A stretch of DNA of 32,815 nucleotides from Fibrobacter sp. (GTDB lineage: Bacteria > Fibrobacterota > Chitinivibrionia > Chitinivibrionales > Chitinispirillaceae): positions 1-32,815 of the forward strand of contig JAAYEB010000303.1 of assembly GCA_012728995.1 (NCBI GenBank), given 5' to 3'. A program made the position numbers and the translations under genes. Position 1 is the stretch's first letter. The number at the start of each line of letters is the position of its first letter. The notes under the pieces are model-generated. The model made no database searches. It was not told the DNA's origin and was given only the letters and a program-made list of their open reading frames with translations. This document shows positions 7,588 to 16,832 of the stretch, piece by piece.

Positions 7588-9156
7588 TTATCTGGTAAAA
7601 ATACCCATGGGCATAATAATCTCTTCCATGGAGATACCACCATGTTGAAAACTATTACGAAACTGAGTCTTGTATTGTTCGTTTTTTTCCGGTGGAACAA
7701 AGTAATAATTTTCCTTTGCAATAAAGCAGGACTTGTCCTGTATGATATCTGGTAATCCAAAATGAACCGGATTCCGTATAAACAATGCCCTTCTTTCATC
7801 ACAGGAAATATCAGATCCGAATTTGTACCTCAAATTTTTGCTCCAGTTTTGGACACGGTATAATTCGGTACTGCGGCTGCAAAGGACATTTCCGTGATCT
7901 GAAGTAATAATCAACCTGCAATCTTTCGAAACAAGGTCTTTCATGATTTTCAAGACAGCAGACCTCTCAAACCAGGATTTTGTAAGTGTTCTTATCCCGC
8001 TTTCATCACGTATCAATTCTTTCAGAACACCTCTTTGCGGCTGATTATGGCTCAAAAAGTCAAAAAAGTCAACTACACAGACATTGACTCTTGATTTCTT
8101 GCATTTATTAATCTGTTGAATTATCTGATTCGAGTCAACAGAATCGGATAAGTATAGAAACCATGGTTCATTATTATTGATTTTTATTCCATTTGCAGTT
8201 AATAAGCCGGAGAGGAGCTTTTTTTCAAAAGGGCTGGTCTGCTTTTCGTCTTCAATACCAGTTTTCCAGATATTTTTATCTTTTTTGGAAATTTCGGCCG
8301 GCAAGAACCCGGACAAGAATGATATCCGGGAAAACACGGAAGCAGTTGGAATAATTGAGAAAAAGTTATTTTTCTGTACATTAGAGAATTGTCGCAGTAT
8401 CCTCTCCATTATAATATATTGATCATATCTCATCCCACTAAGTACAAATAAAAAAGTGGTCTTGAACTGATCCTGGTTTTCAAGCACAATCTTCTGCAAT
8501 GCGTCATGACCAAGAACAGGTGGCTCTCTCTCTCCTTTTAACCAGCTGACATAATTTTCAACCAGATAATCTGAAAAAACTGCATTACTATCCGATTTCT
8601 GCCCGGCATGAGTCTGCCGCAAACCTTCATCATCTGTTTTATCAAGCTCCAGATCCCAATAGACCAGATTGTCATATATCTTTATCCAATCTTTATAAGA
8701 CAGATAACCGCCAAGAGAAGTACGGTTTTCGGAATAATTGCGGATAAATTTTTGTGAAATCTGATTTGAAAGAATCCGTCTGGACTCAAGCAGTCTTTTA
8801 CATACAAGAAGAATCTGGCTTGGATTAACAGGTTTGGTCAGGTAAGCATCAATTTTTTTCCCAAGAGCACTCTCCATCACGTGTTCTTCCTCATTTTTGG
8901 TTACCATAACCACAGGAAGATCCGGATTAATCTGTTTTATCTCCTCAAAAGTAGTAATACCATCTTTTCCAGGCATCCTCTCATCAAGAAGCACTATATC
9001 AAATTCCCGGGGATTCTGTTCAATTAAATGAATGGCATCATCACCACTGAAAACCGGTGTAACACAATACCCTCTTGTTTCAAGAAACATTATATGAGAT
9101 CTGAGAAATTCTATCTCATCATCAACCCAGAGAACTTTTTTCTTTCCTCCGGACAT
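7588..9156 (-). CDS. porX: PorX-like response regulator with PglZ (alkaline-phosphatase-fold) output domain
   Basis: This encodes 522 residues from ATG at 9156, chosen because a G-rich AGGGGGG ribosome site sits just upstream; longer starts would lie inside the kinase gene. The receiver (1-125) has the acidic pair Asp12-Asp13, phospho-acceptor Asp58 (VLLDER) and Lys108 (TKP). A helical linker (130-230) contains WDLELD and NYVSWL blocks typical of PorX. The PglZ part (235-522) keeps RYDQ (243-246), PTA with nucleophile Thr271, DFLSH (366-370), SDHGN (419-423) and FQHGGISMEE (503-512). In PorX of Bacteroidota, from memory, the first motif reads IDNLRYDQ; here it is LSGMRYDQ, so the metal-ligand Asp is Ser240. 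ARN after PTATQY is replaced as well. PorX regulates T9SS genes in Bacteroidota; here phosphodiesterase activity may be weakened. Confidence 0.92.
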   Translation of the reverse strand: MSGGKKKVLWVDDEIEFLRSHIMFLETRGYCVTPVFSGDDAIHLIEQNPREFDIVLLDERMPGKDGITTFEEIKQINPDLPVVMVTKNEEEHVMESALGKKIDAYLTKPVNPSQILLVCKRLLESRRILSNQISQKFIRNYSENRTSLGGYLSYKDWIKIYDNLVYWDLELDKTDDEGLRQTHAGQKSDSNAVFSDYLVENYVSWLKGEREPPVLGHDALQKIVLENQDQFKTTFLFVLSGMRYDQYIIMERILRQFSNVQKNNFFSIIPTASVFSRISFLSGFLPAEISKKDKNIWKTGIEDEKQTSPFEKKLLSGLLTANGIKINNNEPWFLYLSDSVDSNQIIQQINKCKKSRVNVCVVDFFDFLSHNQPQRGVLKELIRDESGIRTLTKSWFERSAVLKIMKDLVSKDCRLIITSDHGNVLCSRSTELYRVQNWSKNLRYKFGSDISCDERRALFIRNPVHFGLPDIIQDKSCFIAKENYYFVPPEKNEQYKTQFRNSFQHGGISMEEIIMPMGIFTR

Positions 9157-9175
9157 TATACCCCCCCCTGATTTA

Positions 9176-10486
9176 TCAGACATTTTCCGTATTGACCGGA
9201 AGATCAATACAGAAAACAGTTCCTTTACCTTTTTGAGAACTTTTAACATAAATCCTGCCTTTATGATAGTCCTCAATAATTCTTTTGGCAAGAGTCAGCC
9301 CAAGTCCCCATCCCCTCTTTTTTGTAGTATACCCAGGTACAAATATTCTTTTCTGCGCTTCCCATGAGATTCCATTTCCGTTGTCAATAAACAGAATACG
9401 AAGTATTCTTTTTTCGGAAACATATTCAGTTTTAATCTCAATTAACCCATTATTCGATTCAATAGCATCAATAGAGTTTTTTACCAGATTCTCAAAAACC
9501 CATTCAACAAGATCATGGTTGACATTTACATCCGGTGTTTTTGATGTATTACACCTGATTTCAATCTTTTTTCGCAAAAAAGGCATTCTCATCTTGAAAT
9601 AAGCAGCAATATCATGCACAATAGTATTCACAGATAGTGGAGAAAGTAAAGGAACCGAACCTATCTGACTGAATCTTGACGTTACTTTTATAAGCCGCTT
9701 GAGATCGTTCTCCATATCATTACATATTGTTTTTGCCTGTTCCATAAATATTTGTGGATCTAATGGCGAACTGGTTTCCTGAATGGTTTTAATATATTCA
9801 ACCCATCCCATAAGTGAAGAGATCGGAGTTCCAAGCTGATGAGCGGTTTCTTTAGCCAAACCAACCCATAACCTGCTTCGTTCTGTATTTCTAATGCTGT
9901 TAAAAGAAAGATATGCCAATCCTATCAGTAATGCAACAAGTCCGATTTCAAAAAATGGCATTAGAGTCAAACTGCGAATCAGAGGTTGGTTACCAAAAAA
10001 AAGATATCCGAGCTGCGTATTACTACCTTTTATGATAATTGGATGCGGGTCATAGGTGTTTTTAAACTCCATGATTTTCTTACGCAAAAACTGCTCTGTT
10101 TCGGGTGTAAGTGTAGTCTGTTCAAGTAATTTCCTTTTATAAAACGGCCCATTGTAGATATTTTCCCAGATAACGGGGTTCCAGGCTGTATCAGTAATTA
10201 TTACAGGGTTTTGTGATTTATGAAGAACCGTTTGAAGTGCATCATTAATCTTTTCATGTTCCACGATACCTGATACAGCAGTACCGATAAGCTCTGCGTA
10301 GGCTCCAGTTACAATTATTGTCTCATCCTTTAACCGGCTGATCAATGTACATGTAAATACATTGTATAAAATTAATGCAGCAGCACAAATCAGAAAAAGA
10401 AGATTTTTACCAATGAATGGCTTGATTGAAAGCAAAAATGAGTAAAACGTCGGTGCTGTAACGACTTTCCCGAGAAAGTTTTTCAC
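9176..10486 (-). CDS. porY: PorY-like sensor histidine kinase
   Basis: This encodes 436 residues. It has a first membrane helix at about 29-50, an extracytoplasmic part of about 120 residues, and a second helix at about 173-196. The dimerisation/phosphotransfer domain carries His216 in [18 protein letters not shown], a wording characteristic of PorY-type kinases. The catalytic domain has the N box [11 protein letters not shown], a DNGNGI motif and the [13 protein letters not shown]2 loop, so it looks active. The start is GTG at 10486, overlapping the serS stop by 4 bp, and its stop lies 20 bp before the porX ATG. Genes directly adjacent in this order imply a cognate PorY-PorX pair; in Porphyromonas the two genes are unlinked, as I recall. 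Confidence 0.9.
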   Translation of the reverse strand: MKNFLGKVVTAPTFYSFLLSIKPFIGKNLLFLICAAALILYNVFTCTLISRLKDETIIVTGAYAELIGTAVSGIVEHEKINDALQTVLHKSQNPVIITDTAWNPVIWENIYNGPFYKRKLLEQTTLTPETEQFLRKKIMEFKNTYDPHPIIIKGSNTQLGYLFFGNQPLIRSLTLMPFFEIGLVALLIGLAYLSFNSIRNTERSRLWVGLAKETAHQLGTPISSLMGWVEYIKTIQETSSPLDPQIFMEQAKTICNDMENDLKRLIKVTSRFSQIGSVPLLSPLSVNTIVHDIAAYFKMRMPFLRKKIEIRCNTSKTPDVNVNHDLVEWVFENLVKNSIDAIESNNGLIEIKTEYVSEKRILRILFIDNGNGISWEAQKRIFVPGYTTKKRGWGLGLTLAKRIIEDYHKGRIYVKSSQKGKGTVFCIDLPVNTENV

Positions 10487-11757
10487 CTGGGACCGATCTC
10501 CTTAATCCCATGCATATATGGCTGAAGAACTTCAGGTATCAAAACAGTTCCCTGTTCTGTTTGATAATTCTCCAAGAGAGCAGCAAGTATTCTTGCAGTT
10601 GCCAGACCACTTCCATTAAGAGTATGTACGAACCTTGGTTTTTCTTTTCCTTGCGGACGAAAACGTATATTCATTCGTCTTGCCTGAAAATCTTCGAAAT
10701 TGCTGCATGAAGAGACTTCAAGATATTTCTGTTCTGCAGGTGCCCAGGCTTCAAGATCATAACATTTTGCAGCAGCAAATGAAAGATCAGCATCACAAAG
10801 CATGAGCACCCTGTATTTAAGCCCCAGCAACTTGAGAATACTCTCTGCATCTTTTCTTAAAAGCTCAAGTTCCTCATAAGATTCTTCAGGAAGAACAATC
10901 TTTACCAGTTCAACTTTGTTAAACTGATGAACCCTCAAGAACCCCTTCGTATCCTTACCATACGATCCGGCTTCTCTTCGAAAACAGGCACTGTAAGCAC
11001 AAAATTTCAGAGGGAGATCAACAAAGTCTATCATCTCTTCTCTCATAAGATTGGTAACCGGCACTTCTGCAGTAGGAATACAAAAAAGATCGTCTTCATT
11101 GATATAGTACATCTGATCTTCACTTTTAGGAAGCTGACCGGTTCCAAAAAGACTGGCCCGATTCACCAGAAATGGGGGAAAAATTTCCGTATACCCATTA
11201 CCAGAGTGAGTGTCCAGCATAAAATTTATCAGTGCCCGCTCAAGAAGTGCACCTGCCCCCTTGTACACAGGAAATCCGGCACCTGTAATTTTTGCACCCC
11301 GGGGAAAATCAATTATACCCAGTGCAGTACCTATCTCAAGATGATCTTTGGGTTCAAATGAAAACTCTCTTGCATCACCCCACTCATATACTACTGCATT
11401 ATCTTTTTCACTCTCACCATGAGGAACACTTTTATGCGGAATGTTTGGAATTCTAATCAGATGCTCATGAATTTGCTGCTCTTTCTGAGCCAATTGCAAA
11501 TCCATGTTTTTTATCGTATCCGAAACAGATTTCATCTCTTCAATGAGCTTTGATGCATCCTGCTTTTGTTTCTTAAGAACAGCAATTTTCTGAGAACTGA
11601 CATTTCTCTGGTTTTTAAGTTTCTCTACTTCCCGGATTATATCCCGTTTTTCGTTGTCCAGATTAATAATCGAATCAATATCAATCGGATTTTTTTTATT
11701 ATTTGCTGCCTCGTTTATCATCTGAGGATTTTCACGTATTATTTGAATATCAAGCAT
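10483..11757 (-). CDS. serS: Seryl-tRNA synthetase
   Basis: This encodes 424 residues, full length. An N-terminal coiled-coil arm lies at about 30-100 ([17 protein letters not shown]...). The class II core has TAE at 229-231, motif 2 [20 protein letters not shown] at 257-276 and motif 3 [20 protein letters not shown] towards the end. It charges serine on tRNA-Ser (and tRNA-Sec if present). AGGAG lies about 12 nt before the ATG. It is the first gene of the serS-porY-porX-tsaE unit, so a housekeeping synthetase would be co-transcribed with a signalling pair. Confidence 0.97.
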   Translation of the reverse strand: MLDIQIIRENPQMINEAANNKKNPIDIDSIINLDNEKRDIIREVEKLKNQRNVSSQKIAVLKKQKQDASKLIEEMKSVSDTIKNMDLQLAQKEQQIHEHLIRIPNIPHKSVPHGESEKDNAVVYEWGDAREFSFEPKDHLEIGTALGIIDFPRGAKITGAGFPVYKGAGALLERALINFMLDTHSGNGYTEIFPPFLVNRASLFGTGQLPKSEDQMYYINEDDLFCIPTAEVPVTNLMREEMIDFVDLPLKFCAYSACFRREAGSYGKDTKGFLRVHQFNKVELVKIVLPEESYEELELLRKDAESILKLLGLKYRVLMLCDADLSFAAAKCYDLEAWAPAEQKYLEVSSCSNFEDFQARRMNIRFRPQGKEKPRFVHTLNGSGLATARILAALLENYQTEQGTVLIPEVLQPYMHGIKEIGPR

Positions 11758-11892
11758 GTATCTTTATCTCCTGATCTTTAACTGGTAACCCCAAAAAAAG
11801 TGTAACCTGAATAGATTCGATTAATTCACGATGATCCCTAAAGGGCAGTATGCTATTCATAGAAGAGGTTTCTATTGTTGTAAATCTTATCA

Positions 11893-11940
11893 ACCCTATG
11901 CCAATGTCAGCAAAAAAAGACCCGCGCAAAAGAATCGTTT
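11893..11940 (+). repeat. Dispersed intergenic repeat, copy A
   Basis: It contains TATGCCAATGT (11897-11907), then 16 nt, then GCGCAAAAGAATCGTT (11924-11939). The same two blocks with nearly the same spacing recur at 32635-32676. It is upstream of serS, read away from it. The function is unknown. Confidence 0.5.
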
Positions 11941-12168
11941 GGTTCAGGTATAATATACATGATGTAACCGTTCACAGTTAAAATCCGTTTTCCATCTTAT
12001 CTCAGTCACCATCATTAACTTATCTTTTCAAACAATCTGTATGGGCAGCGAAACTACAGGATTAGAAACCACCCAGAAACAAACAGTTTTGAACAAAGAG
12101 TTTGACTTATAAATCCGGTTTTTCAATACCTTGGTACTACAATAAATACTGGAATACATGATTTTAAA

Positions 12169-12187
12169 GTGTTGTTTTGGACAACAC
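12169..12187. repeat. Small hairpin
   Basis: GTGTTGT-TTTGG-ACAACAC is a perfect 7-bp stem with a 5-nt loop in an otherwise empty spacer. There is no T-tract, so it is not a standard terminator. Confidence 0.35.
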
Positions 12188-12689
12188 GTACTGAAAATAC
12201 TCGACTTGAAATCAACAGTTTTCAACTATCACCCCAAAGAGGTACTGATTGATAAACACCCTGTAATGCATGTTATGTTTATCTTAATTGTCAGATAAGG
12301 GGAGTTTAATTATTGTTACCTGTGGAGAAGTTCAATTTAAAATGTCGGAATCATAGCCCCATAATCGTATCTTATCGATTTTTTCGTAAAATTCGAATTA
12401 TTAGAATCGAAATTCGAAACATAACTAGAGAAAAATCTGAAATAAATGAAAATCAATGTTGACTGCACAAGATTCAGAAACCATTCAGCATTGACAACTA
12501 ATTAAGCAGTCTGTCCGATAGTGCAATTAAGCCTGTTCATACACCATAATACATGCATCACGCCAGATGCACACTACGATTTACCTCAGAATATGAAACA
12601 CAAATTCATGGCAAGAAAAAACAGATATCGGTTATGTTTTAAACTGATTACTAAAAAAATACAGAACAAAACTCTATTTTGAAAAAGGA

Positions 12690-14294
12690 TCAGCTTTTTC
12701 TTTGCTTTGTTCCAGTATTTTTCTCATTTTTCATTAAAACTACCCGACCTCGTTCGTTGCGTTTTTTCTTTAATTTCATTTCTGAAATCACTTTATAATA
12801 AAAAGGTGCACAATAATCAAATTTTTCGCTCAGATTTCTGATCATATAATTTAGTTCAATGATTTTTTCTTTTATAAGTATATCATTTACATAAGATTTG
12901 ATTACTTCCCGCTGGTCTTCGATTATTACCGGTTCAGCACCTTTTTTAAGTTTGATAAAGACTCTGTTACCGCGCACGGATTTACTTAAAAAGTTAAGAG
13001 TATTGATTTTACTCCTGATACCAGCTTCGCTTACTCCATACTTTCGGATAAAATGATTGACCACATTTGCAAGCGGCAATCTTTCTTCGCCAAGCATCTC
13101 AATAAGTTCTTTGCTAAGCTGTGTAATGGACAGGTTTCCCCTGATCTTGGTTTGTCTTTTAATACCCATGTTTCTGGCCATTGCACTTGTGACATAGGTT
13201 TCCGGCGCTATTCTGACATAATCTTTTGTTCCCAGGATAGAATGTAGTGTACCGGGTTTCAAATCTGACCTGGTACGAACTATGTGTTTATAAATCTTAT
13301 CAACAGTCAAAGGCTTGTTGAATTTTTCGAAAACTGAAGCCACAACTTTATCGTAGGTACTGGTATTATATTTCCATTCTTTCAAAACCCAATAACCGGT
13401 TCTGCCTACAGGCTTGAATCTATCATCAAGACTTAGATTCAGACTTAGAGCAGATCTGTATCCAGCCCGTTTAAAAAACTCTTCCCGCAACTCGTTTAGG
13501 TGCATTTTGTCTTTTCTCTCATACAAAATTCTATAAGCAATATCAGCTGCTTTAAGGACACCAGAATCAGGTACGGTGTATTTTAACCCTTCTTTGTCAC
13601 GCAGCGGCTCAAGCCCGGCGATTTTACATAATTTATCCAGTAATTCACTATCTTTTATTTTGAATACCTGCTCCAGTTTTTTTGCCTTTACAGATAATTT
13701 CTGTTTCAGACAGTATCTTCGTATATCCCTGATTCTTTTCTGGTATTTAATCATTTCATCTTCACTGGTGTTACAATAATAGAGCTTGCCTTTATATGTA
13801 AAGTGTCTTATGCCATACAACTCTATTATAAGAGATATTGCCCAATCAGGTAGATTCATTTTGGAATTTTTGAACATCTTCAAAAATTCATCCTGAGGAA
13901 ATATTATCTCAGAACTCAGTTTCTGGGCAACTGACCGAAACAACCTGGCAGTTTTTGAATTGAGTATTATTTTGCAATACCTGTCTTCATAACTTCCATT
14001 GTCAATTGTTTCTTTAATACAGTCCAGAAGATAGTTCTGTTTTTGTCGAATTCTTTCACGAGTACACCCATACCGTGCACCAATCGATTTTAGAGTTTCA
14101 ACCTTCTTACCAATTCCAAATCTGGTATAAATGATATCAATGTAAATATCAGATTCCTGCGGATTCCTTCTGTTCTCCTTATAAGCGTTTACCAGCTCCG
14201 TAATGAAACTCTTAAGCTGTATATCAAGATCCTTATCGGCTTTTGCCGGAACAATAGTAGTTTTTTTATTTAGCAAATCACTCCAAGCAGTCAT
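12690..14294 (-). CDS. Orphan DNA-binding protein: sigma-70 region 4-like HTH plus tandem winged-helix modules
   Basis: This encodes 534 residues. Residues about 52-95 contain ETLKSIGARYGCTRERIRQ (66-84), a clear sigma-70 region 4.2-type helix-turn-helix. No region 2 is seen, so it is not a classical sigma factor. Three later segments look like HARE-HTH/winged-helix modules: 247-305 (DIAYRIL...DDRFKPVGRTGYWVL), 313-370 (VVASVFEKFNKPLTVDKIY...) and 388-448 (ELIEMLGEERLPLANVVNHF...). The C-terminus is Lys/Arg-rich. GAGG precedes the ATG by 5 nt. Both flanks are long AT-rich spacers, so the gene is monocistronic. Similar sigma-like/HARE-HTH proteins are known mainly from genomic context; the function could be transcription regulation or defence/mobile-element control. 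No enzyme motif is visible. Confidence 0.75.
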   Translation of the reverse strand: MTAWSDLLNKKTTIVPAKADKDLDIQLKSFITELVNAYKENRRNPQESDIYIDIIYTRFGIGKKVETLKSIGARYGCTRERIRQKQNYLLDCIKETIDNGSYEDRYCKIILNSKTARLFRSVAQKLSSEIIFPQDEFLKMFKNSKMNLPDWAISLIIELYGIRHFTYKGKLYYCNTSEDEMIKYQKRIRDIRRYCLKQKLSVKAKKLEQVFKIKDSELLDKLCKIAGLEPLRDKEGLKYTVPDSGVLKAADIAYRILYERKDKMHLNELREEFFKRAGYRSALSLNLSLDDRFKPVGRTGYWVLKEWKYNTSTYDKVVASVFEKFNKPLTVDKIYKHIVRTRSDLKPGTLHSILGTKDYVRIAPETYVTSAMARNMGIKRQTKIRGNLSITQLSKELIEMLGEERLPLANVVNHFIRKYGVSEAGIRSKINTLNFLSKSVRGNRVFIKLKKGAEPVIIEDQREVIKSYVNDILIKEKIIELNYMIRNLSEKFDYCAPFYYKVISEMKLKKKRNERGRVVLMKNEKNTGTKQRKS

Positions 14295-14471
14295 ACGCCT
14301 CTTCTTTTTTAATACTTAAAATTACAAATATAAATATGCATTATTGCTTTGTTATTCAAATCAATTAAACCATTATTTAGACTTTGACAGGGTATAATAA
14401 GTTGTATGTATTGAAGAATAAATGGAGTATAATCAGGATTCAAATAACACAAAGGTGTATTCGATTAATGG

Positions 14472-14485
14472 TTAAATATATTTAA
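14472..14485. repeat. AT palindrome downstream of tRNA-His
   Basis: TTAAATATATTTAA is a perfect 14-bp palindrome just past the tRNA-His 3' end. It lacks GC pairs and probably does not terminate transcription by itself. Confidence 0.3.
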
Positions 14486-14493
14486 TTTTTTTT

Positions 14494-14570
14494 TGGGGTG
14501 GCTGAGGGGACTCGAACCCCCAACGTCTGGAACCACAATCCAGTGCTCTAACCATTGAACTACAGCCACC
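14494..14570 (-). tRNA. tRNA-His (GUG anticodon), CCA encoded
   Basis: The minus strand folds as a full cloverleaf. The acceptor stem GTGGCTG pairs with CAGCCAC, an extra G at the 5' end (14570) faces C73, the D-arm reads TAGTTCAATGGTTAGAGCA, the anticodon loop is TTGTGGT (GUG) and the T-loop is GTTCGAGTC. The extra 5' G is the histidine identity element. CCA follows directly at 14496-14494. Confidence 0.97.
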
Positions 14571-14747
14571 ATAACGATGATAAAGTACAACTTATTTTTT
14601 AAAAATTCAGTATTCCTTTACAAGTTATGCAAAAGAACAGTAATTATTTATCTGACCGTATAAAATAACTCTTTTTTTATAAAAGAGCAAATCCAAAATT
14701 AAAGCCAACTAACAAATGCTTTTTCTTTCCATCTAAAACATTTTCTT

Positions 14748-15662
14748 CTACTTCTGTAAAACCAGATCAGTCCATGTACCTGGAATATCCCTTTCAGCAT
14801 TCTGAGGAATGGAACTGGTTACTTTGTTTGAACTGTTCAATGCAAAAATTCCAAGCCCACATTTTCGCCCCTCAAATGGAATAATTCCAGCATCAGCCCA
14901 TGGAATAACAATTAACGTTTTATCCCCGACAGTTTTTGTTGCAATCTCATGATTCCAGACATTTTCTGTGTAAATCAGAGAATCCGCCCTTATTTCTCTT
15001 TTGTAATTAAAACCGTGTATCGAATCTTTCGAAGGAGTATAACAGATTATCCTGTCAGGATAAGAGAGAAACGCCTTTTTCCCGTTTTTTCCATCAATAA
15101 AAAACTGTATAGATCCAGGCTCCTCACTTTTTTGGAAAATCAGATAAAGGCTGCTGGTATCCCAAGCTGTAACAAATTCAAGATTTCCAACCTTATTCGG
15201 TTTTTCAAATTCCGATACGATATTATCAATATCCAATCCCTTTTTAACCCGGACTGCCAGCAAATCCTCAGCATCCCTTTTTTTATCAAGTTTGACAATT
15301 CCAAGCGGCCCCACAGACCCACTTTCATCACTGCCCGCAACACTCCAGTTTAATTGCAGAAATTCTGTACCACCTACGATGTCTTTGTTTATGGTGCCTA
15401 ATGAAAACTCTGCCATATTATCTTCAACTTTAAATGTTTTTGTCGCTAACACCCGTTTTTTCCCGTTATTAACCTGCGCCAGCTTTATAGTTATCTCTTT
15501 TTTCTCAAGTTGTGCAGTATCTATCTGAGCCTTCGCAACAATTGTATCACTGCGTTGAGTTAGCCATGCACCTGGTGAACTTACAATTACAACCTCGCCT
15601 GACACTAAAAAAGGGATACCCAAAAAAACAGATAAAAAAAGACTACGGAACTGATATTTCAT
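14748..15662 (-). CDS. Exported protein with possible CBM9-like C-terminal domain
   Basis: This encodes 304 residues with signal peptide at about 1-22 (ends LVSG before EVVIV). Residues about 25-120 are beta-rich and Ig-like. Residues about 155-304 resemble the CBM9/DOMON-type sandwich: FVTAWDTSSLYLIFQ at about 160-175, a middle VWNHEIATKTVGDKTLIVIPWADAG-type block, and a terminal IPGTWTDLVL. This suggests sugar or ligand binding in the periplasm or outside; the assignment is from pattern only. AAGGAG lies 6 nt upstream of the ATG. It follows a membrane-protein gene on the same strand by about 190 bp. Confidence 0.7.
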   Translation of the reverse strand: MKYQFRSLFLSVFLGIPFLVSGEVVIVSSPGAWLTQRSDTIVAKAQIDTAQLEKKEITIKLAQVNNGKKRVLATKTFKVEDNMAEFSLGTINKDIVGGTEFLQLNWSVAGSDESGSVGPLGIVKLDKKRDAEDLLAVRVKKGLDIDNIVSEFEKPNKVGNLEFVTAWDTSSLYLIFQKSEEPGSIQFFIDGKNGKKAFLSYPDRIICYTPSKDSIHGFNYKREIRADSLIYTENVWNHEIATKTVGDKTLIVIPWADAGIIPFEGRKCGLGIFALNSSNKVTSSIPQNAERDIPGTWTDLVLQK

Positions 15663-15849
15663 TCAATTCTCCTTTCATCAAAAACTTATATTTCCAAAAG
15701 AATAAACCTTAACAGAAACAAAAACATTTTCCTTTAACGGCTGTTGGACCAGGCTAATATACATTTTGAGGAAATGAAAGCCATGTAATGATGCAGATCG
15801 TATTAAGATACCGTTATTATTCATGTAAAATATAGAACCTGCATACACA

Positions 15850-16509
15850 TTAATACAATTTCCATTTAACAGTATTTGAAATACCCTCACCCAATGTCCA
15901 TAATGTATCCTTATCCCCTATCATATCCAGACGAACACCTTGTGCAGTATTTATCCATTTAAAAGAGAATATTGCCTTTTTATAATCTGCCGGGACTGTA
16001 AACAATCCAATAATCTGTTCAAAAAACGGGTTATCCATTTCTTTATATAAATAAAAAACACGAAAAGTTTTCCCATTTTCAATCTTGTTTTTCTCTTTTA
16101 TCCGATAATTACCAGTGTTTCCTTTATATGAATCAACAATTTCAGATTCCCATAAGGTTGATATTTTTTGAGGCCCAAGAATAATCCACCCATGATATGA
16201 CAATATAAAAAAGGTTAATGCACCAAAAAAAACTACTCTGAAAAATGTTCTGTTCTTAATAAAATTAAACCACCAGAAAAATTCACAAAGTGCTAATGTA
16301 GTACCCAGGAATAGTAGTGTATCAAAAAAATCAACTCTGAAAGAGGTTCCCGTAAGATCAAAAAGAAATGAACATAAAAGTATCGCAAAATAGATCCAAT
16401 ACCGTATTACTCTGCCTCTTTTTACACGAGATAGTAGATAACTTCCCGGCAATATTAAAAATGGTACTACCCACAAAAACATGATTATAAAATTCACATT
16501 AAAAACCAA
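15850..16509 (-). CDS. Membrane protein of unknown function, possibly frameshifted at its 3' end
   Basis: This encodes about 219 residues from a TTG start at 16509; a start at the ATG of MFLWVV, nine codons on, is possible. No strong ribosome site is seen. Four hydrophobic helices lie at about 6-26, 36-52, 62-82 and 88-112, followed by an extracytoplasmic beta-rich part of about 105 residues ending SFKWINTAQGVRLDM...WTLGEGISNTVK. After its stop, another frame continues open (15890 to 15678) with protein-like content (MYISLVQQPLKENVFVSVKV), hinting that the original protein was about 60 residues longer. I recognise no family. Confidence 0.55.
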   Translation of the reverse strand: MVFNVNFIIMFLWVVPFLILPGSYLLSRVKRGRVIRYWIYFAILLCSFLFDLTGTSFRVDFFDTLLFLGTTLALCEFFWWFNFIKNRTFFRVVFFGALTFFILSYHGWIILGPQKISTLWESEIVDSYKGNTGNYRIKEKNKIENGKTFRVFYLYKEMDNPFFEQIIGLFTVPADYKKAIFSFKWINTAQGVRLDMIGDKDTLWTLGEGISNTVKWKLY

Positions 16510-16832
16510 TAAAAAGATTCAATAATCTGAAACATGTCAGCTGAAACTGCACCAACGGATGAAAATAAATCAGATTCAAGATAACAAGTGGAAAATTTTA
16601 ATCAGTTTTCTTCTTAACCCTGAATTATGCTGACGATTTGTGGTGTTAAGTTACAGTCTTGGTTCCGGGCAGTTTCATACCTGTGATCACACCATTCTTA
16701 ACACTATTTATGACAATCATGACATAAATACCTGTTTGCGCAAATCTCAGTTTGAACCATTCTAAAAACATTACAGAACAAGAAAGGGTATAAAACGAAA
16801 GTGCAGGTAACTATTTTTTTTGGATATTTATA
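16510..16832. other. Intergenic region, nothing recognised
   Basis: About 320 bp separate ptsI (end) and the membrane-protein gene (start). There is no coding frame, tRNA or clear hairpin-plus-T-tract. Confidence 0.5.

Larger units (their letters stand above)
11758..12689. other. Intergenic region without recognisable gene
   Basis: About 930 bp separate serS (start) and the sigma-region-4-like gene (end). I see no convincing coding frame; a 65-codon minus frame at 12028-12225 has no ribosome site or family signature. It holds one copy of the dispersed motif (11893-11940), a hairpin at 12169-12187 and an inverted-repeat-like stretch near 12383-12418 with repeated ATTCGAA units. An unannotated structured RNA cannot be excluded. 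Confidence 0.5.

Noticed and set aside
12028-12225. 65-codon minus-strand frame in the serS upstream spacer
   Set aside because: No ribosome site, no recognisable motif, and composition like the spacer.
14379-14400. TTGACA and TATAAT-like words near 14385
   Set aside because: The two hexamers are only a few nt apart, so they cannot form one promoter.
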